Of a stretch of DNA of 64,000 nucleotides, positions 8,810 through 17,056 are shown piece by piece. The position numbers and the translations under genes were made by a program. The stretch is from Staphylococcus haemolyticus (GTDB lineage: Bacteria; Bacillota; Bacilli; Staphylococcales; Staphylococcaceae). The stretch's first letter is position 1; each line of letters opens with the position of its first letter. A model generated the notes under the pieces. That model was not told where the DNA came from, ran no database searches, and saw only the letters and a list, made by a program, of their open reading frames with translations. Location of the stretch: assembly GCF_006094395.1 (NCBI RefSeq), contig NZ_CP035291.1, positions 620,001 through 684,000 of the forward strand. Reading direction: 5' to 3'.

Positions 8810-9550
8810 ATTTTCTCAAAGAAGCAACTTAAATGAAAAATTGAAAATATAGTGTGACTGATTTGGAAAATTTTAATAGCGTGGGACAACATAATTTGAT
8901 GCATAATAAATATAGATTTCGAAACAGAATTGATTAAACATCATTTACAATAATTTAATTAATGGTTACGAAATCTTACATTCATTAGTTCTGTATCAAC
9001 ATCATGAAATAGCAACATAAAGTATTTCCACAACAAGAAAAGCTATAATTAAATCGTTGAGTTTAAATTCTGCCAACATGTTAAAGTTAATGATACAAGT
9101 ACCAACAACTTATTAAAATTATTAAATTCTATATCAATAATTAGACTCAACAACAAGAATTTTCCATCTTACACAAGTAAAGTAAATTATTTTGTGCGTG
9201 ATATAGAAATTCAACTCATCTTCATCATGAATTAAACAACTAGAGAGTGAAAATTAATAAATTAAATAATAGTCAGACATCACACCTAAGATTTGCCATT
9301 CAACTTAGAATAAGAATATGTATGCGTATTATTAACAATGGTATTAGCAGTAGCATGCTAATGTATATTATTAAGGAACCTAACTCCCCCAATTACTAAA
9401 TCACTGATGCATAAGTAACAGTTTTAATATCTACCATTCTTTAATATACTGATTTTATTATAGGCGAAACATCAAGAGTAATATTTTACAGAAAAACAGA
9501 ATTAATTTTAAAAAAGTTGGGACAACATATGCGTTGTCTCAACTTTTTTG
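8810..9550 (+). ncRNA. Probable SSR42-like long regulatory RNA
   Basis: The 1,010-base stretch 8658-9667 has no credible reading frame on either strand. It lies head-to-head with rsp and ends in a strong terminator pointing rightward, exactly where S. aureus encodes SSR42, a long non-coding RNA next to rsp that raises alpha-toxin expression. The transcript's 5' end was not located; candidate elements near 8782-8808 (TTGAGA, then 17 bp, then TAAAAA) are weak, so the start given is approximate. An inverted pair TTTGAGA/TCTCAAA (8781-8787, 8814-8820) might bind a regulator. Identification is by position, not sequence comparison. Confidence 0.5.
9511..9550 (+). terminator. Strong terminator ending the SSR42-like region
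   Basis: Arms AAAAAGTTGGGACAAC and GTTGTCTCAACTTTTT pair almost fully around a 6-base loop and run into TTTTTT. It faces the minus-strand gene at 9668 and has A-rich and T-rich sides, so it may work both ways. Confidence 0.85.
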
Positions 9551-9667
9551 TTTTTCATAAATTTAGCGAACAGCAGAAGAATTTCTAGTATTGTATAAGT
9601 ACTTAATTAAGGCTTAGGTAGTACTAATTATTTCCATTCTAATAAATTTTTCATAACTTAAGTATTC

Positions 9668-10042
9668 TCATTGGAAATTAAGCAGGGTACTTTTTTGAAG
9701 GTAAGAAACTTCATATTTGTCGGCTAAGTATTTTATAAAAATCAGCAATTCTTTACTTTGAACATTATCTTGTTTGAAGTCAGCTTTTAATTGAGCTGAT
9801 TTGTTTTTTTCTATTTCATTAGCTTTGTGTTTAAAGTAACCCCACATATGATCGTATGCATTGATTATTGAACCATTGGATGGAGTCGTTTGGAGTGCTT
9901 CATTAATAGTGAGTTGAACTTCATTTAAAGTTGGAGATTGCTTAAGTAATTCACGAATATAATTATAATGCTGTTGACTATGGTACAAGACATTATATTT
10001 TTCTTCTCTCCATAACTTTTCAATATAGCCACGTTCTTTCAT
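9668..10042 (-). CDS. DUF1722 (YbgA-like) protein
   Basis: A 124-residue soluble protein with the DUF1722 pattern: W-x-x-EKYNVLYHSQQHYNYIRELL near the start and a C-terminal helical half with KELLIFIKYLADKYEVSYLQKSTLL. In other bacteria this domain occurs alone (YbgA) or fused to DUF523, with links to photolyase-type proteins; its function is not established. A GTG at 10060 would add 6 residues but has no ribosome site, while ATG 10042 follows GCGAGG with 8-base spacing. No terminator of its own was seen. Confidence 0.75.
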   Translation of the reverse strand: MKERGYIEKLWREEKYNVLYHSQQHYNYIRELLKQSPTLNEVQLTINEALQTTPSNGSIINAYDHMWGYFKHKANEIEKNKSAQLKADFKQDNVQSKELLIFIKYLADKYEVSYLQKSTLLNFQ

Positions 10043-10157
10043 CAAATACGCCTCGCTCACTTATTTTGTAAGTTTTAATATATTTTCCCAGAAACTTAGA
10101 TTACAAATCTAAAATATGAATAATTGGTGAAGATAAAAAAGGTTATTGCGTTATTTT

Positions 10158-10200
10158 TTGGAACCGGTTACAATGAAATTGATAAATAGAACCGGTTCCA
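10158..10200 (+). promoter_or_regulatory. scrA promoter with twin operators
   Basis: TTGGAA (10158-10163), 17 bp, then GATAAA (10181-10186). Two copies of the palindrome GAACCGGTT lie at 10161-10169 and 10189-10197, centres 28 bp apart, the first on the -35 and the second at the start point. AACCGGTT is the core expected for a LacI-type repressor such as ScrR, which controls scrA in S. xylosus. No scrR gene is in this window. Confidence 0.75.
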
Positions 10201-10220
10201 TTGAATAGGAGGGAAATTTA

Positions 10221-11663
10221 ATGAACTATAAAAAGTCGGCTGAAGAAATTCTTGAAGCTATAGGTGGAGAAGATAATTTAGATGCGATGGCCCATTGCGC
10301 CACAAGATTGAGACTCGTACTTAATGATGAAAGTAAAGTAGATGAAGAAACTTTATCGAAAATGGATGTGGTTAAAGGCACATTCTCAACTGGAGGCCAA
10401 TATCAAATCATCATTGGTTCAGGTACAGTAAATAAAGTATTTAATGAACTTGAAAAAATAACAGGGAAAGAAGCATCTACAACAGCGGATGTTAAAGATA
10501 AATCTGCTCGAAACATGAATCCATTACAACGATTCGTTAAAATGCTTTCAGATATATTTGTTCCTATTATTCCAGCCATTGTTGCTGGTGGGTTATTAAT
10601 GGGGATTAATAATATTTTAACTGCACCAGATCTCTTTTATGATAATAAATCTTTAATAGATGTTCATAGTCAGTTTGCTGGATTAGCAGATATGATTAAC
10701 ATCTTTGCAAATGCACCGTTTACGCTATTACCAATATTAATTGGATTTAGTGCAGCGAAACGATTTGGAGGTAATCCATTCTTAGGGGCGGCGCTTGGCA
10801 TGATTTTAGTACATCCATCATTAATGAGCGCATACGATTTTCCTAAGGCTGTAGAAGCGGGTAAAGCAATTCCACATTGGGACTTATTTGGCTTACATAT
10901 TAATCAAGTAGGTTATCAAGGACAAGTGTTACCAATGTTAGTGGCAGCATATATTTTAGCAACAATTGAAAAGTGGCTACGTAAAGTTATTCCTACAGTA
11001 TTAGATAATTTGTTAACACCATTATTATCTATTTTAGTTACGGCATTTTTAACATTTTTATTTGTAGGACCATTAACAAGACAACTTGGTTATTGGTTAT
11101 CAGACGGATTAACATGGCTATATGAATTTGGCGGGGCTATAGGTGGATTTATCTTTGGCTTATTCTATGCGCCAATTGTTATAACAGGTATGCACCACAG
11201 CTTTATCGCTGTTGAAACAACATTAATCGCTGATCAAGCAAAAACGGGAGGTTCATTTATCTTCCCAATTGCAACAATGTCTAACGTAGCACAAGGCGGT
11301 GCAGCATTAGCAGCATTTATCATTATAAAAAATAACAAAAAATTAAAAGGTGTTGCATCAGCAGCTGGTGTGTCAGCGCTTTTAGGTATTACAGAACCAG
11401 CAATGTTTGGTGTGAATCTTAAATTAAGATATCCATTTATTGGCGCAATCATTGGTTCAGCAATTGGTTCAGCTTACAACTCGTTCTTTAAAGTAAAGGC
11501 TATTGCTTTAGGTACAGCAGGTTTGCCAGGATTTATTTCTATTAATCCAGCACATGCAGGTTGGTTGCACTACTTTATAGGCATGCTCGTTGCCTTTATC
11601 GTTTCTGTAGCTATTACTTTAATTTTATCTCGACGCAAAGCTTATCAAGCTTCAGCTGAATAA
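10221..11663 (+). CDS. scrA: Sucrose-specific PTS enzyme IIBC
   Basis: A 480-residue phosphotransferase permease that imports and phosphorylates sucrose. The EIIB domain (residues 1-80) has the phospho-cysteine at residue 26 in AHCATRLRL. The EIIC membrane domain follows (about 105-470) with the GITEPAMFGV signature and TGMHHSF loop of the glucose/sucrose superfamily. No EIIA domain is attached, so an EIIA from another PTS is needed, as is usual for sucrose permeases. No sucrose-6-phosphate hydrolase or fructokinase gene is next to it. Twin AACCGGTT operators precede it and a strong terminator follows. Trehalose is the alternative substrate; length and operators favour sucrose. Confidence 0.82.
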   Translation: MNYKKSAEEILEAIGGEDNLDAMAHCATRLRLVLNDESKVDEETLSKMDVVKGTFSTGGQYQIIIGSGTVNKVFNELEKITGKEASTTADVKDKSARNMNPLQRFVKMLSDIFVPIIPAIVAGGLLMGINNILTAPDLFYDNKSLIDVHSQFAGLADMINIFANAPFTLLPILIGFSAAKRFGGNPFLGAALGMILVHPSLMSAYDFPKAVEAGKAIPHWDLFGLHINQVGYQGQVLPMLVAAYILATIEKWLRKVIPTVLDNLLTPLLSILVTAFLTFLFVGPLTRQLGYWLSDGLTWLYEFGGAIGGFIFGLFYAPIVITGMHHSFIAVETTLIADQAKTGGSFIFPIATMSNVAQGGAALAAFIIIKNNKKLKGVASAAGVSALLGITEPAMFGVNLKLRYPFIGAIIGSAIGSAYNSFFKVKAIALGTAGLPGFISINPAHAGWLHYFIGMLVAFIVSVAITLILSRRKAYQASAE

Positions 11664-11670
11664 ACGAAAT

Positions 11671-11710
11671 AAAGTCGACATTCTGATTTATGCAGAATGT
11701 CGACTTTTTG
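11671..11710. terminator. Terminator between scrA and a corA gene
   Basis: Perfect 15-bp stem AAAGTCGACATTCTG (11671-11685) with its complement (11693-11707), loop of 7, T run on the plus side. Shared by convergent genes. Confidence 0.9.
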
Positions 11711-11722
11711 TATAATTAGCAG

Positions 11723-12664
11723 TTATAATTTTTGTTTTCGCCATAAGAAGATACTTACTATTGTAACGAGTACAAGTGAGATACCTACGATAAAGAGCCA
11801 CGATGAATAACTTTTTTCATCGAGTGGAAGCGGTACGTTCATACCGAAGAAACTAAATACAAGTGTAGGTAATGTGAGTAACACTGTGAATAGCGTCAGT
11901 GTCTTCATAATATTATTCATTTCATTAGACAATAATGAAGAATAAGAAGTCGTAATACTCTCTAAAATGCCAGTATATAATTCTGTCGTTTCAATCGCTT
12001 GGTTGTTTTCAATCACTAAATCTTCCAATAAATCTTCATCTTCTTCAAAGCGTTTTATAGCAGGTAAACGGAATAATTTTTTAATTATTGTATCGTTACC
12101 TTTTAATGCTGCTAAAAAGTATACCAAACTTTTTTCAACTTCCATTAATTTGTAAAGCTGTTTATTAGTAATATTATTTTTTAGTTCACGTTCAATACGG
12201 ATTCGTGATTTATTTAAAAGTCTTAAATTTCTGTTGTAGTGGTTAGAAATAGTTAATAAAATATCTAGCGCAAAACGACTATGAAAATTTAAATTAACAT
12301 CATCTTGTCGTGCATAATTCTCTAAGAATTCATTCTCAGCATCGCAAATAGTTAAAATAAGTCCTTTTCCGATAACAATACCTAATGGGATTGTAACGAA
12401 TGATAAGACACGACGGTGCGTAGAGCTTACAATTGGTAAGTCGATAATGATAAGGGAATAGCCTGTGTCATCATCATACTCAATACGTGCGCTCTCATCA
12501 GCGTCTAATGGATCTCGAATAAAATCTTCAGGTAAATTATACGTTTCTATCAATTGTTCAATTTCTTCTCTATCTGGTTCTACAACATTAATCCATGATG
12601 CAGAGTGATCTAAAGTTGTTTCAACGATGTCATTGTTAGTTGAATGTTTATATGCAGTAAGCAT
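11723..12664 (-). CDS. CorA-family divalent cation transporter (first copy)
   Basis: A 313-residue CorA-type channel for Mg2+ or related ions. The large N-terminal cytoplasmic part is followed by two membrane helices at the C-terminus with the selectivity motif GMN (in FFGMNVPLP, about residue 275) between them. The start ATG 12664 is behind GAAAGGAATCATTAACC, a modest ribosome site. Convergent with scrA and downstream of a TetR gene. A second, clearly different CorA lies at 51260, so the two probably differ in ion or regulation. Confidence 0.85.
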   Translation of the reverse strand: MLTAYKHSTNNDIVETTLDHSASWINVVEPDREEIEQLIETYNLPEDFIRDPLDADESARIEYDDDTGYSLIIIDLPIVSSTHRRVLSFVTIPLGIVIGKGLILTICDAENEFLENYARQDDVNLNFHSRFALDILLTISNHYNRNLRLLNKSRIRIERELKNNITNKQLYKLMEVEKSLVYFLAALKGNDTIIKKLFRLPAIKRFEEDEDLLEDLVIENNQAIETTELYTGILESITTSYSSLLSNEMNNIMKTLTLFTVLLTLPTLVFSFFGMNVPLPLDEKSYSSWLFIVGISLVLVTIVSIFLWRKQKL

Positions 12665-12695
12665 GGTTAATGATTCCTTTCATATTCATTTAGTC

Positions 12696-13310
12696 TCAGT
12701 TGGGTTGGGTACGTTTATAATGATTTTGAATCATAATACGTAATGGGCCATTATAAATAATATTAAAAATATGTTTTGTTAAATCATTTACGGAAATACG
12801 ACTATCGTCTTGTACCCAATATTTGATGATTGAAATAGTAGCACCTGTAACATAACTATGAAAATACATTTCAGGTATACCATCTATCTCATGGTCAATA
12901 CTAATATATTTTTGCATATTTTCTTTCATTAAGGAATGAATTTTTTCTTCAAGTCTACTTTTACGTTCTAATTGAAGAATCGTATGGTAAAAGTCCATAT
13001 TATCGGAGATATGTTGTAATACTTTGGTCAAAATATTATTAATAAAATCATCAGCTGTATTTTCTGGTGTACTAGTGTCGAGTTGATTAAATTGAGTTGA
13101 TGACCAAATTTGTGAAATGCATTCATCTTCCATATCAGTTAATAACATGTATTTATCTTTATAATGTAAATAAAATGTACCACGATTAATATCTGCTTGA
13201 TTTGAAATATCTTGAACAGTGATTTTGTCGAGGTCTTTCTTTTTTAAAAGATCTGTAAATGCACGTTTAATAGCTGATTTTGTTTTTCTTATTCTCCTAT
13301 CTTCTTTCAT
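12696..13310 (-). CDS. TetR/AcrR-family regulator
   Basis: A 204-residue repressor-type protein. The N-terminal helix-turn-helix is typical (KITVQDISNQADINRGTFYLHYKDKY, ~residues 30-55); the rest is a helical ligand domain with no assigned ligand. It is divergent from the YhgE/Pip-type gene at 13476, a frequent pairing in Firmicutes, so it probably controls that gene. Start ATG 13310 has AGGAGGTCGATAGTCG upstream. Two copies of TGTTCAATAA (13355-13364, 13446-13455) in the shared upstream region could be its sites. Confidence 0.8.
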   Translation of the reverse strand: MKEDRRIRKTKSAIKRAFTDLLKKKDLDKITVQDISNQADINRGTFYLHYKDKYMLLTDMEDECISQIWSSTQFNQLDTSTPENTADDFINNILTKVLQHISDNMDFYHTILQLERKSRLEEKIHSLMKENMQKYISIDHEIDGIPEMYFHSYVTGATISIIKYWVQDDSRISVNDLTKHIFNIIYNGPLRIMIQNHYKRTQPN

Positions 13311-13389
13311 CGACTATCGACCTCCTAATAATAAATAGACAAAAATGTACAATCTGTTCAATAACGTACGGTATTTGAATAATTGATTA

Positions 13390-13418
13390 TTGTTTATTTT
13401 TGACTATCTCATTATAAT
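13390..13418 (+). promoter_or_regulatory. Promoter of the YhgE/Pip-like gene
   Basis: TTGTTT (13390-13395), 17 bp, perfect TATAAT (13413-13418). Flanked by the direct repeats TGTTCAATAA mentioned for the TetR gene. Confidence 0.5.
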
Positions 13419-13475
13419 TCACAAGGTATTAAATATTCAACACATTGTTCAATAAATTTTAGGAGGTTAGATTTT

Positions 13476-14752
13476 ATGAATATTTTTAAAAGCAAACTAT
13501 TATGGCTTGCACCTATTGCAGTGATATTATTATTAGTTATATTCTCTTTGGCTTTTTATCCAGCGTTTAATCCAAAACCAAAACAATTGCCAATAGCCGT
13601 TGTAAACAATGATAAAGGTGTAGACATTCAAGGTAATAAAGTAAATATCGGGAAAAAATTGAAGATAAATTAATGGATAGTGATTCTGATACTGTTAAGT
13701 GGGTTAAAGTTGATAAAGAATCAGATATTAAAAAAGGTCTTAAAGATGAAAAATACTATGGGGTAGCTATTTTTAACAAAGACTTTTCAAAAAATGCAAT
13801 GAGTAAAACACAAAAAGTAGTAATGGATAGTAAAAAAGCAGAAATGAAAGAAAAAGTTGAATCAGGCGAAATTCCAGCCGCAGCTGTTCAACAAATGCAG
13901 AAAAAAATGGGCAATCAAAAAGTTGATGTAAAACAAGCGACATTTAAAACTATTGTAAATAAAGGTGCAAGTATGCAAGCAGCTACCATTACTGGTAACG
14001 TACTTGATGGAATGGGTGATAATTTAAATAAACAAATTACTTCTCAAAGTCTTAGCACATTAGAAAAGCAAGACGTTAAAGTGAGTGCGTCAGATATTAA
14101 AGGCATTACAAATCCTGTTAAAGTTGATAATCAAGAAATTCATAAAGTGAAAGACCACCAAGGAGGCGGTAACGCACCGTTCTTAATGTTTATGCCAGTA
14201 TGGATGGGATCACTTGTGGCATCAGTATTATTATTCTTTGCTTTCAGAACAAGTAATAACTTTAAAATTCAACATAGAATTATTGCGTCATTTGGACAAA
14301 TGTTATTAGCTGTTATTACAGCATTTGCCGGAAGTTTCGCTTATGTATACTTCATGCATGGCGTGTTAGGATTTGATTTCAATAACACTAATAGAGTAGC
14401 ATTATTCTTAGCTATTTCTATACTTGGATTCATTGGATTAATTCTAGGTATTATGGTGTGGTTAGGAATGAAAGCAATTCCTATCTTTGTTATTTTAATG
14501 TTCTTTAGTATGCAATTGGTAACATTACCAAAACAAATGCTTCCTAAAGGCTATCAAGGTTGGGTTTATGACTTTGATCCATTTACACACTATACAAATA
14601 CGCTTAGAGAAATTATCTACATGGGTAGTCATATTGAAATGAATGCCACTATATGGATGATGATTGGCTTTATTATATTTGGCGCAATTTCAAGTTTAAC
14701 TGCAGCTATTGTGAGAAAACATAGTAATAAACGTACTGAAATTCCATCATAA
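13476..14752 (+). pseudogene. YhgE/Pip-type membrane protein, frameshifted
   Basis: The gene should encode a ~425-residue ABC-2-like membrane protein of the YhgE/Pip group, with one N-terminal helix (FKSKLLWLAPIAVILLLVI), a long outside domain and five C-terminal helices (about 235-420). Reading breaks at 13649-13673: the first frame ends at TAA 13671-13673 after 65 residues and the rest continues in another frame from 13673. Adding one A to the run AAAAAA after GGG restores ...NIGKKIEDKLMDSDSD... without a gap. The second part starts at an ATG overlapping the stop (TAATG), which could allow some coupled restart. Sequencing error in the A run is possible. Confidence 0.75.
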
Positions 14753-14766
14753 GAGTTTAAATCTAG

Positions 14767-14809
14767 CCCTCGATTTAGCAGATTGCTATTAAATCGGGGG
14801 TTTTATTTC
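14767..14809 (+). terminator. Terminator after the YhgE-like gene
   Basis: CCCTCGATTTA pairs with TAAATCGGGGG (a G-T pair included) around a 12-base loop, then TTTTATTT. Confidence 0.8.
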
Positions 14810-14848
14810 AATATAATTAATCTGAATATTTAAACTTTAATATATCGT

Positions 14849-14894
14849 TTGACTATTGTTAAAATCGGAGTATTATATTCGTTAGACATCTAAC
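14849..14894 (+). promoter_or_regulatory. mepR promoter and MepR operator
   Basis: TTGACT (14849-14854) and TATTAT (14871-14876, 16-bp spacer) form the promoter; the near-palindrome GTTAGACATCTAAC (14881-14894) follows at the start point. The GTTAG half-sites match the remembered MepR operator signature. One site here, two before mepA, as described for S. aureus. Confidence 0.75.
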
Positions 14895-14910
14895 GAAATG
14901 GAGTGAGATC

Positions 14911-15339
14911 ATGGATGCAACGTATCAATATTTAGTCAGAATGTTAGCGCATGAGATGAAACATTATGCTGACCGTAAACTAGATGAGTACAACGTTACA
15001 CAAGAACAAAGTCATACGTTAGGTTACATGTACAGGCACAAAGATCGAGGCATTACACAAAATGAATTATTGAAGACATTTAAAAGAAAGGGATCAACAG
15101 TAAGTTCAACATTGAAGGGTTTAGAAAATAAAGGACTTATTTATAGAATGGTTGATCCTGACGACTCCAGACGTAAAAATTTAAAACTAACTCAAGAAGG
15201 TATGAAACTTGTTGAATCTTTTGTATGTATCTTCGATGATATAGAAGCTATTCTTGTTAAAGATTTTAATGAGAGTGAGAAGCAACAACTTAAGGACTTA
15301 TTTGAACGAATGTTGAATAATATTAAGACAGAAAAGTAA
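14911..15339 (+). CDS. mepR: MarR-family repressor MepR
   Basis: A 142-residue winged-helix protein matching MepR, the substrate-sensing repressor of the MepA multidrug pump. Seen: the N-terminal dimer helix with YQYLVRMLAHEMKHYADRKL, the recognition helix KRKGSTVSSTLKGLENKGL (residues ~54-72) and the wing MVDPDDSRRKNLKLT. The frame is intact. Start ATG 14911 is behind GGAGTGAG. Its operators at 14881 and 15406-15434 are well kept although the target mepA is broken. In S. aureus (memory) mepRAB lies elsewhere on the chromosome; no mepB is seen here. Confidence 0.85.
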   Translation: MDATYQYLVRMLAHEMKHYADRKLDEYNVTQEQSHTLGYMYRHKDRGITQNELLKTFKRKGSTVSSTLKGLENKGLIYRMVDPDDSRRKNLKLTQEGMKLVESFVCIFDDIEAILVKDFNESEKQQLKDLFERMLNNIKTEK

Positions 15340-15405
15340 TAATTATGGCTAGCTATAATTTAAACTAAGTTGTGAAATTCAGCTAGCAAAATTTTTAAAC
15401 GAATA

Positions 15406-15434
15406 GTTAGATATCTAATTATTAGACATCTAAC
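15406..15434. promoter_or_regulatory. Double MepR operator before mepA
   Basis: Two 14-bp near-palindromes, GTTAGATATCTAAT (15406-15419) and ATTAGACATCTAAC (15421-15434), stand side by side with one base between. Tandem binding of two MepR dimers at mepA is the arrangement known in S. aureus. Confidence 0.8.
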
Positions 15435-15452
15435 ATAAAGGAGATTATGGAA

Positions 15453-16811
15453 ATGAAAGACGAACAATTATTTTACTTTGAGGAATCATCAATATTTAAA
15501 GCGATGATGCATTTCTCATTACCGATGATGATAGGATCACTACTCAGTGTTATTTACGGAATCTTAAATATATATTTTATTGGTTTCCTAGATAATAGTC
15601 ATATGATTTCAGCAATTTCTTTAACATTACCTATATTTGCAGTATTGATGGCGTTTGGTAATTTATTCGGTGTTGGTGGTGGAACTTATATTTCTAGATT
15701 GCTAGGTGCGAAGGACTACATTAAAAGTCATTATGTAAGTAGTTTTTCAATATAAAGTAGTTTAGTATTGGGACTTATTATTGCTGTTATAACTTTACCT
15801 TTTACAGATCAAATAGCTAGTATTCTAGGTGCAAGTGGTGAAACGTTAAACTATACGAGTGATTATTTGAAAATTGAATTCTTAAGTACACCGTTCGTTA
15901 TTCTATTTTTCGTTTTAGAGCAGTTTGCTAGAGCCATTGGGAAGCCAATTATTTCTATGATAGGAATGCTTTCAAGTGTTGGTATCAACATCATTTTGGA
16001 TCCTATTTTAATTTTTGGTTTGCACTTAGATGTTGTAGGTGCAGCATTAGGTACTGCAATTTCAAATGCTATTGCGGCGTTATTTTTCATTATTTACTTT
16101 TCAAGAAAAAATGAAACCTTATCATTTAATGTTAAACATGCCAAACCAACTAAAGCGATGATGCAAGAAATTTTCAAAATCGGAATTCCTGCTTTCTTAA
16201 TGGTAGTTCTAATGGGAGTAACTGGTTTAGTCGTTAATTTATTCTTAGCAACATATGGTAACTACGCTATAGCAAGTTACGGCATCTCATTTAGACTTGT
16301 TCAATTCCCTGAACTTATTATAATGGGACTTTCTGAAGGTGTTGTACCATTAATTGCGTATAATTTCGTATCTAATAAAACAAGAATGAAAGATACCATT
16401 AAAGTGGTCATCGTGTCTATTGCTGTTATATTTGCAGTTTGCATGACTGTCGTTCTTGTAGCCGGACATTCAATTGTTCAATTATTTAGTACTGATCCTC
16501 AAATTGTTGTTCTAGCTACATTTATTTTAAAAGTGACTATGACATCATTACTTCTAAATGGTATTGGATTTTTATTTACTGGCATGTTGCAAGCTACAGG
16601 ACAGGGTCGTGGGGCTACAATTATGGCAATTGCACAAGGAACAGTTATTATTCCTGTTCTATTTGTCTTAAATAGCTTATTTGGCTTAACTGGTGTTATT
16701 TGGTCATTATTAATAGCTGAAACAGTTTGTGCCTTTTTAGCTATGTTTATTGTGTATTCATTAAGAAATCGATTAACAGTTGATAAAGCATCTTTAATTG
16801 AAGTGGAATAA
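15453..16811 (+). pseudogene. mepA: MATE multidrug efflux gene mepA, nonsense-broken
   Basis: The full frame would give a 452-codon MATE efflux pump that expels quaternary ammonium compounds, dyes and fluoroquinolones. It is interrupted by a single in-frame TAA at 15753-15755 after ...HYVSSFSI; reading goes on in the same frame ([11 protein letters not shown]...) to the normal end. S. aureus MepA has SSFSIYGG here (memory), so a Tyr codon TAT/TAC turned to TAA fits. Conserved parts after the stop ([36 protein letters not shown]) look undamaged, so the mutation is young. ATG 15453 rather than 15447 fits the GGAG spacing. No ribosome site allows restart after the stop. Confidence 0.85.
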
Positions 16812-16918
16812 CATAGTATAGTGATTTTAGCCCAAAAAAAATACTGGCTAAATGAATTGAAATCGTCAGTAGTATTAATAATAAGTTGTTTATAATCTAT
16901 AATTTTATAATTTGTGTG

Positions 16919-16960
16919 AGCGAGGCAATGAAATAATTTCGATTTCAGTCTCGCTTTTAT
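16919..16960 (+). terminator. Terminator downstream of mepA
   Basis: AGCGAG (16919-16924) pairs with CTCGCT (16950-16955), with an inner TGAAAT/ATTTCA stem, then TTTTATT. The rest of the 245-base gap 16812-17056 shows nothing recognisable. Confidence 0.7.
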
Positions 16961-17056
16961 TATTGGATAAAAAGTGACAAATTAGAATAATTATTGTTAA
17001 ATAGCACGCATTATTTTATCATAAGTAAATGAGCAAAATTTTATGGGAGGACGTCA

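Noticed and set aside
8658..9550. Small peptides encoded in the SSR42-like region
   Set aside because: The few short ATG frames have no ribosome site at proper spacing and no recognisable sequence.
15768..16811. The 3' part of mepA as an independent MATE-like gene
   Set aside because: It continues the mepA frame directly after the TAA, has no ribosome site, and lacks the first helices of the pump.
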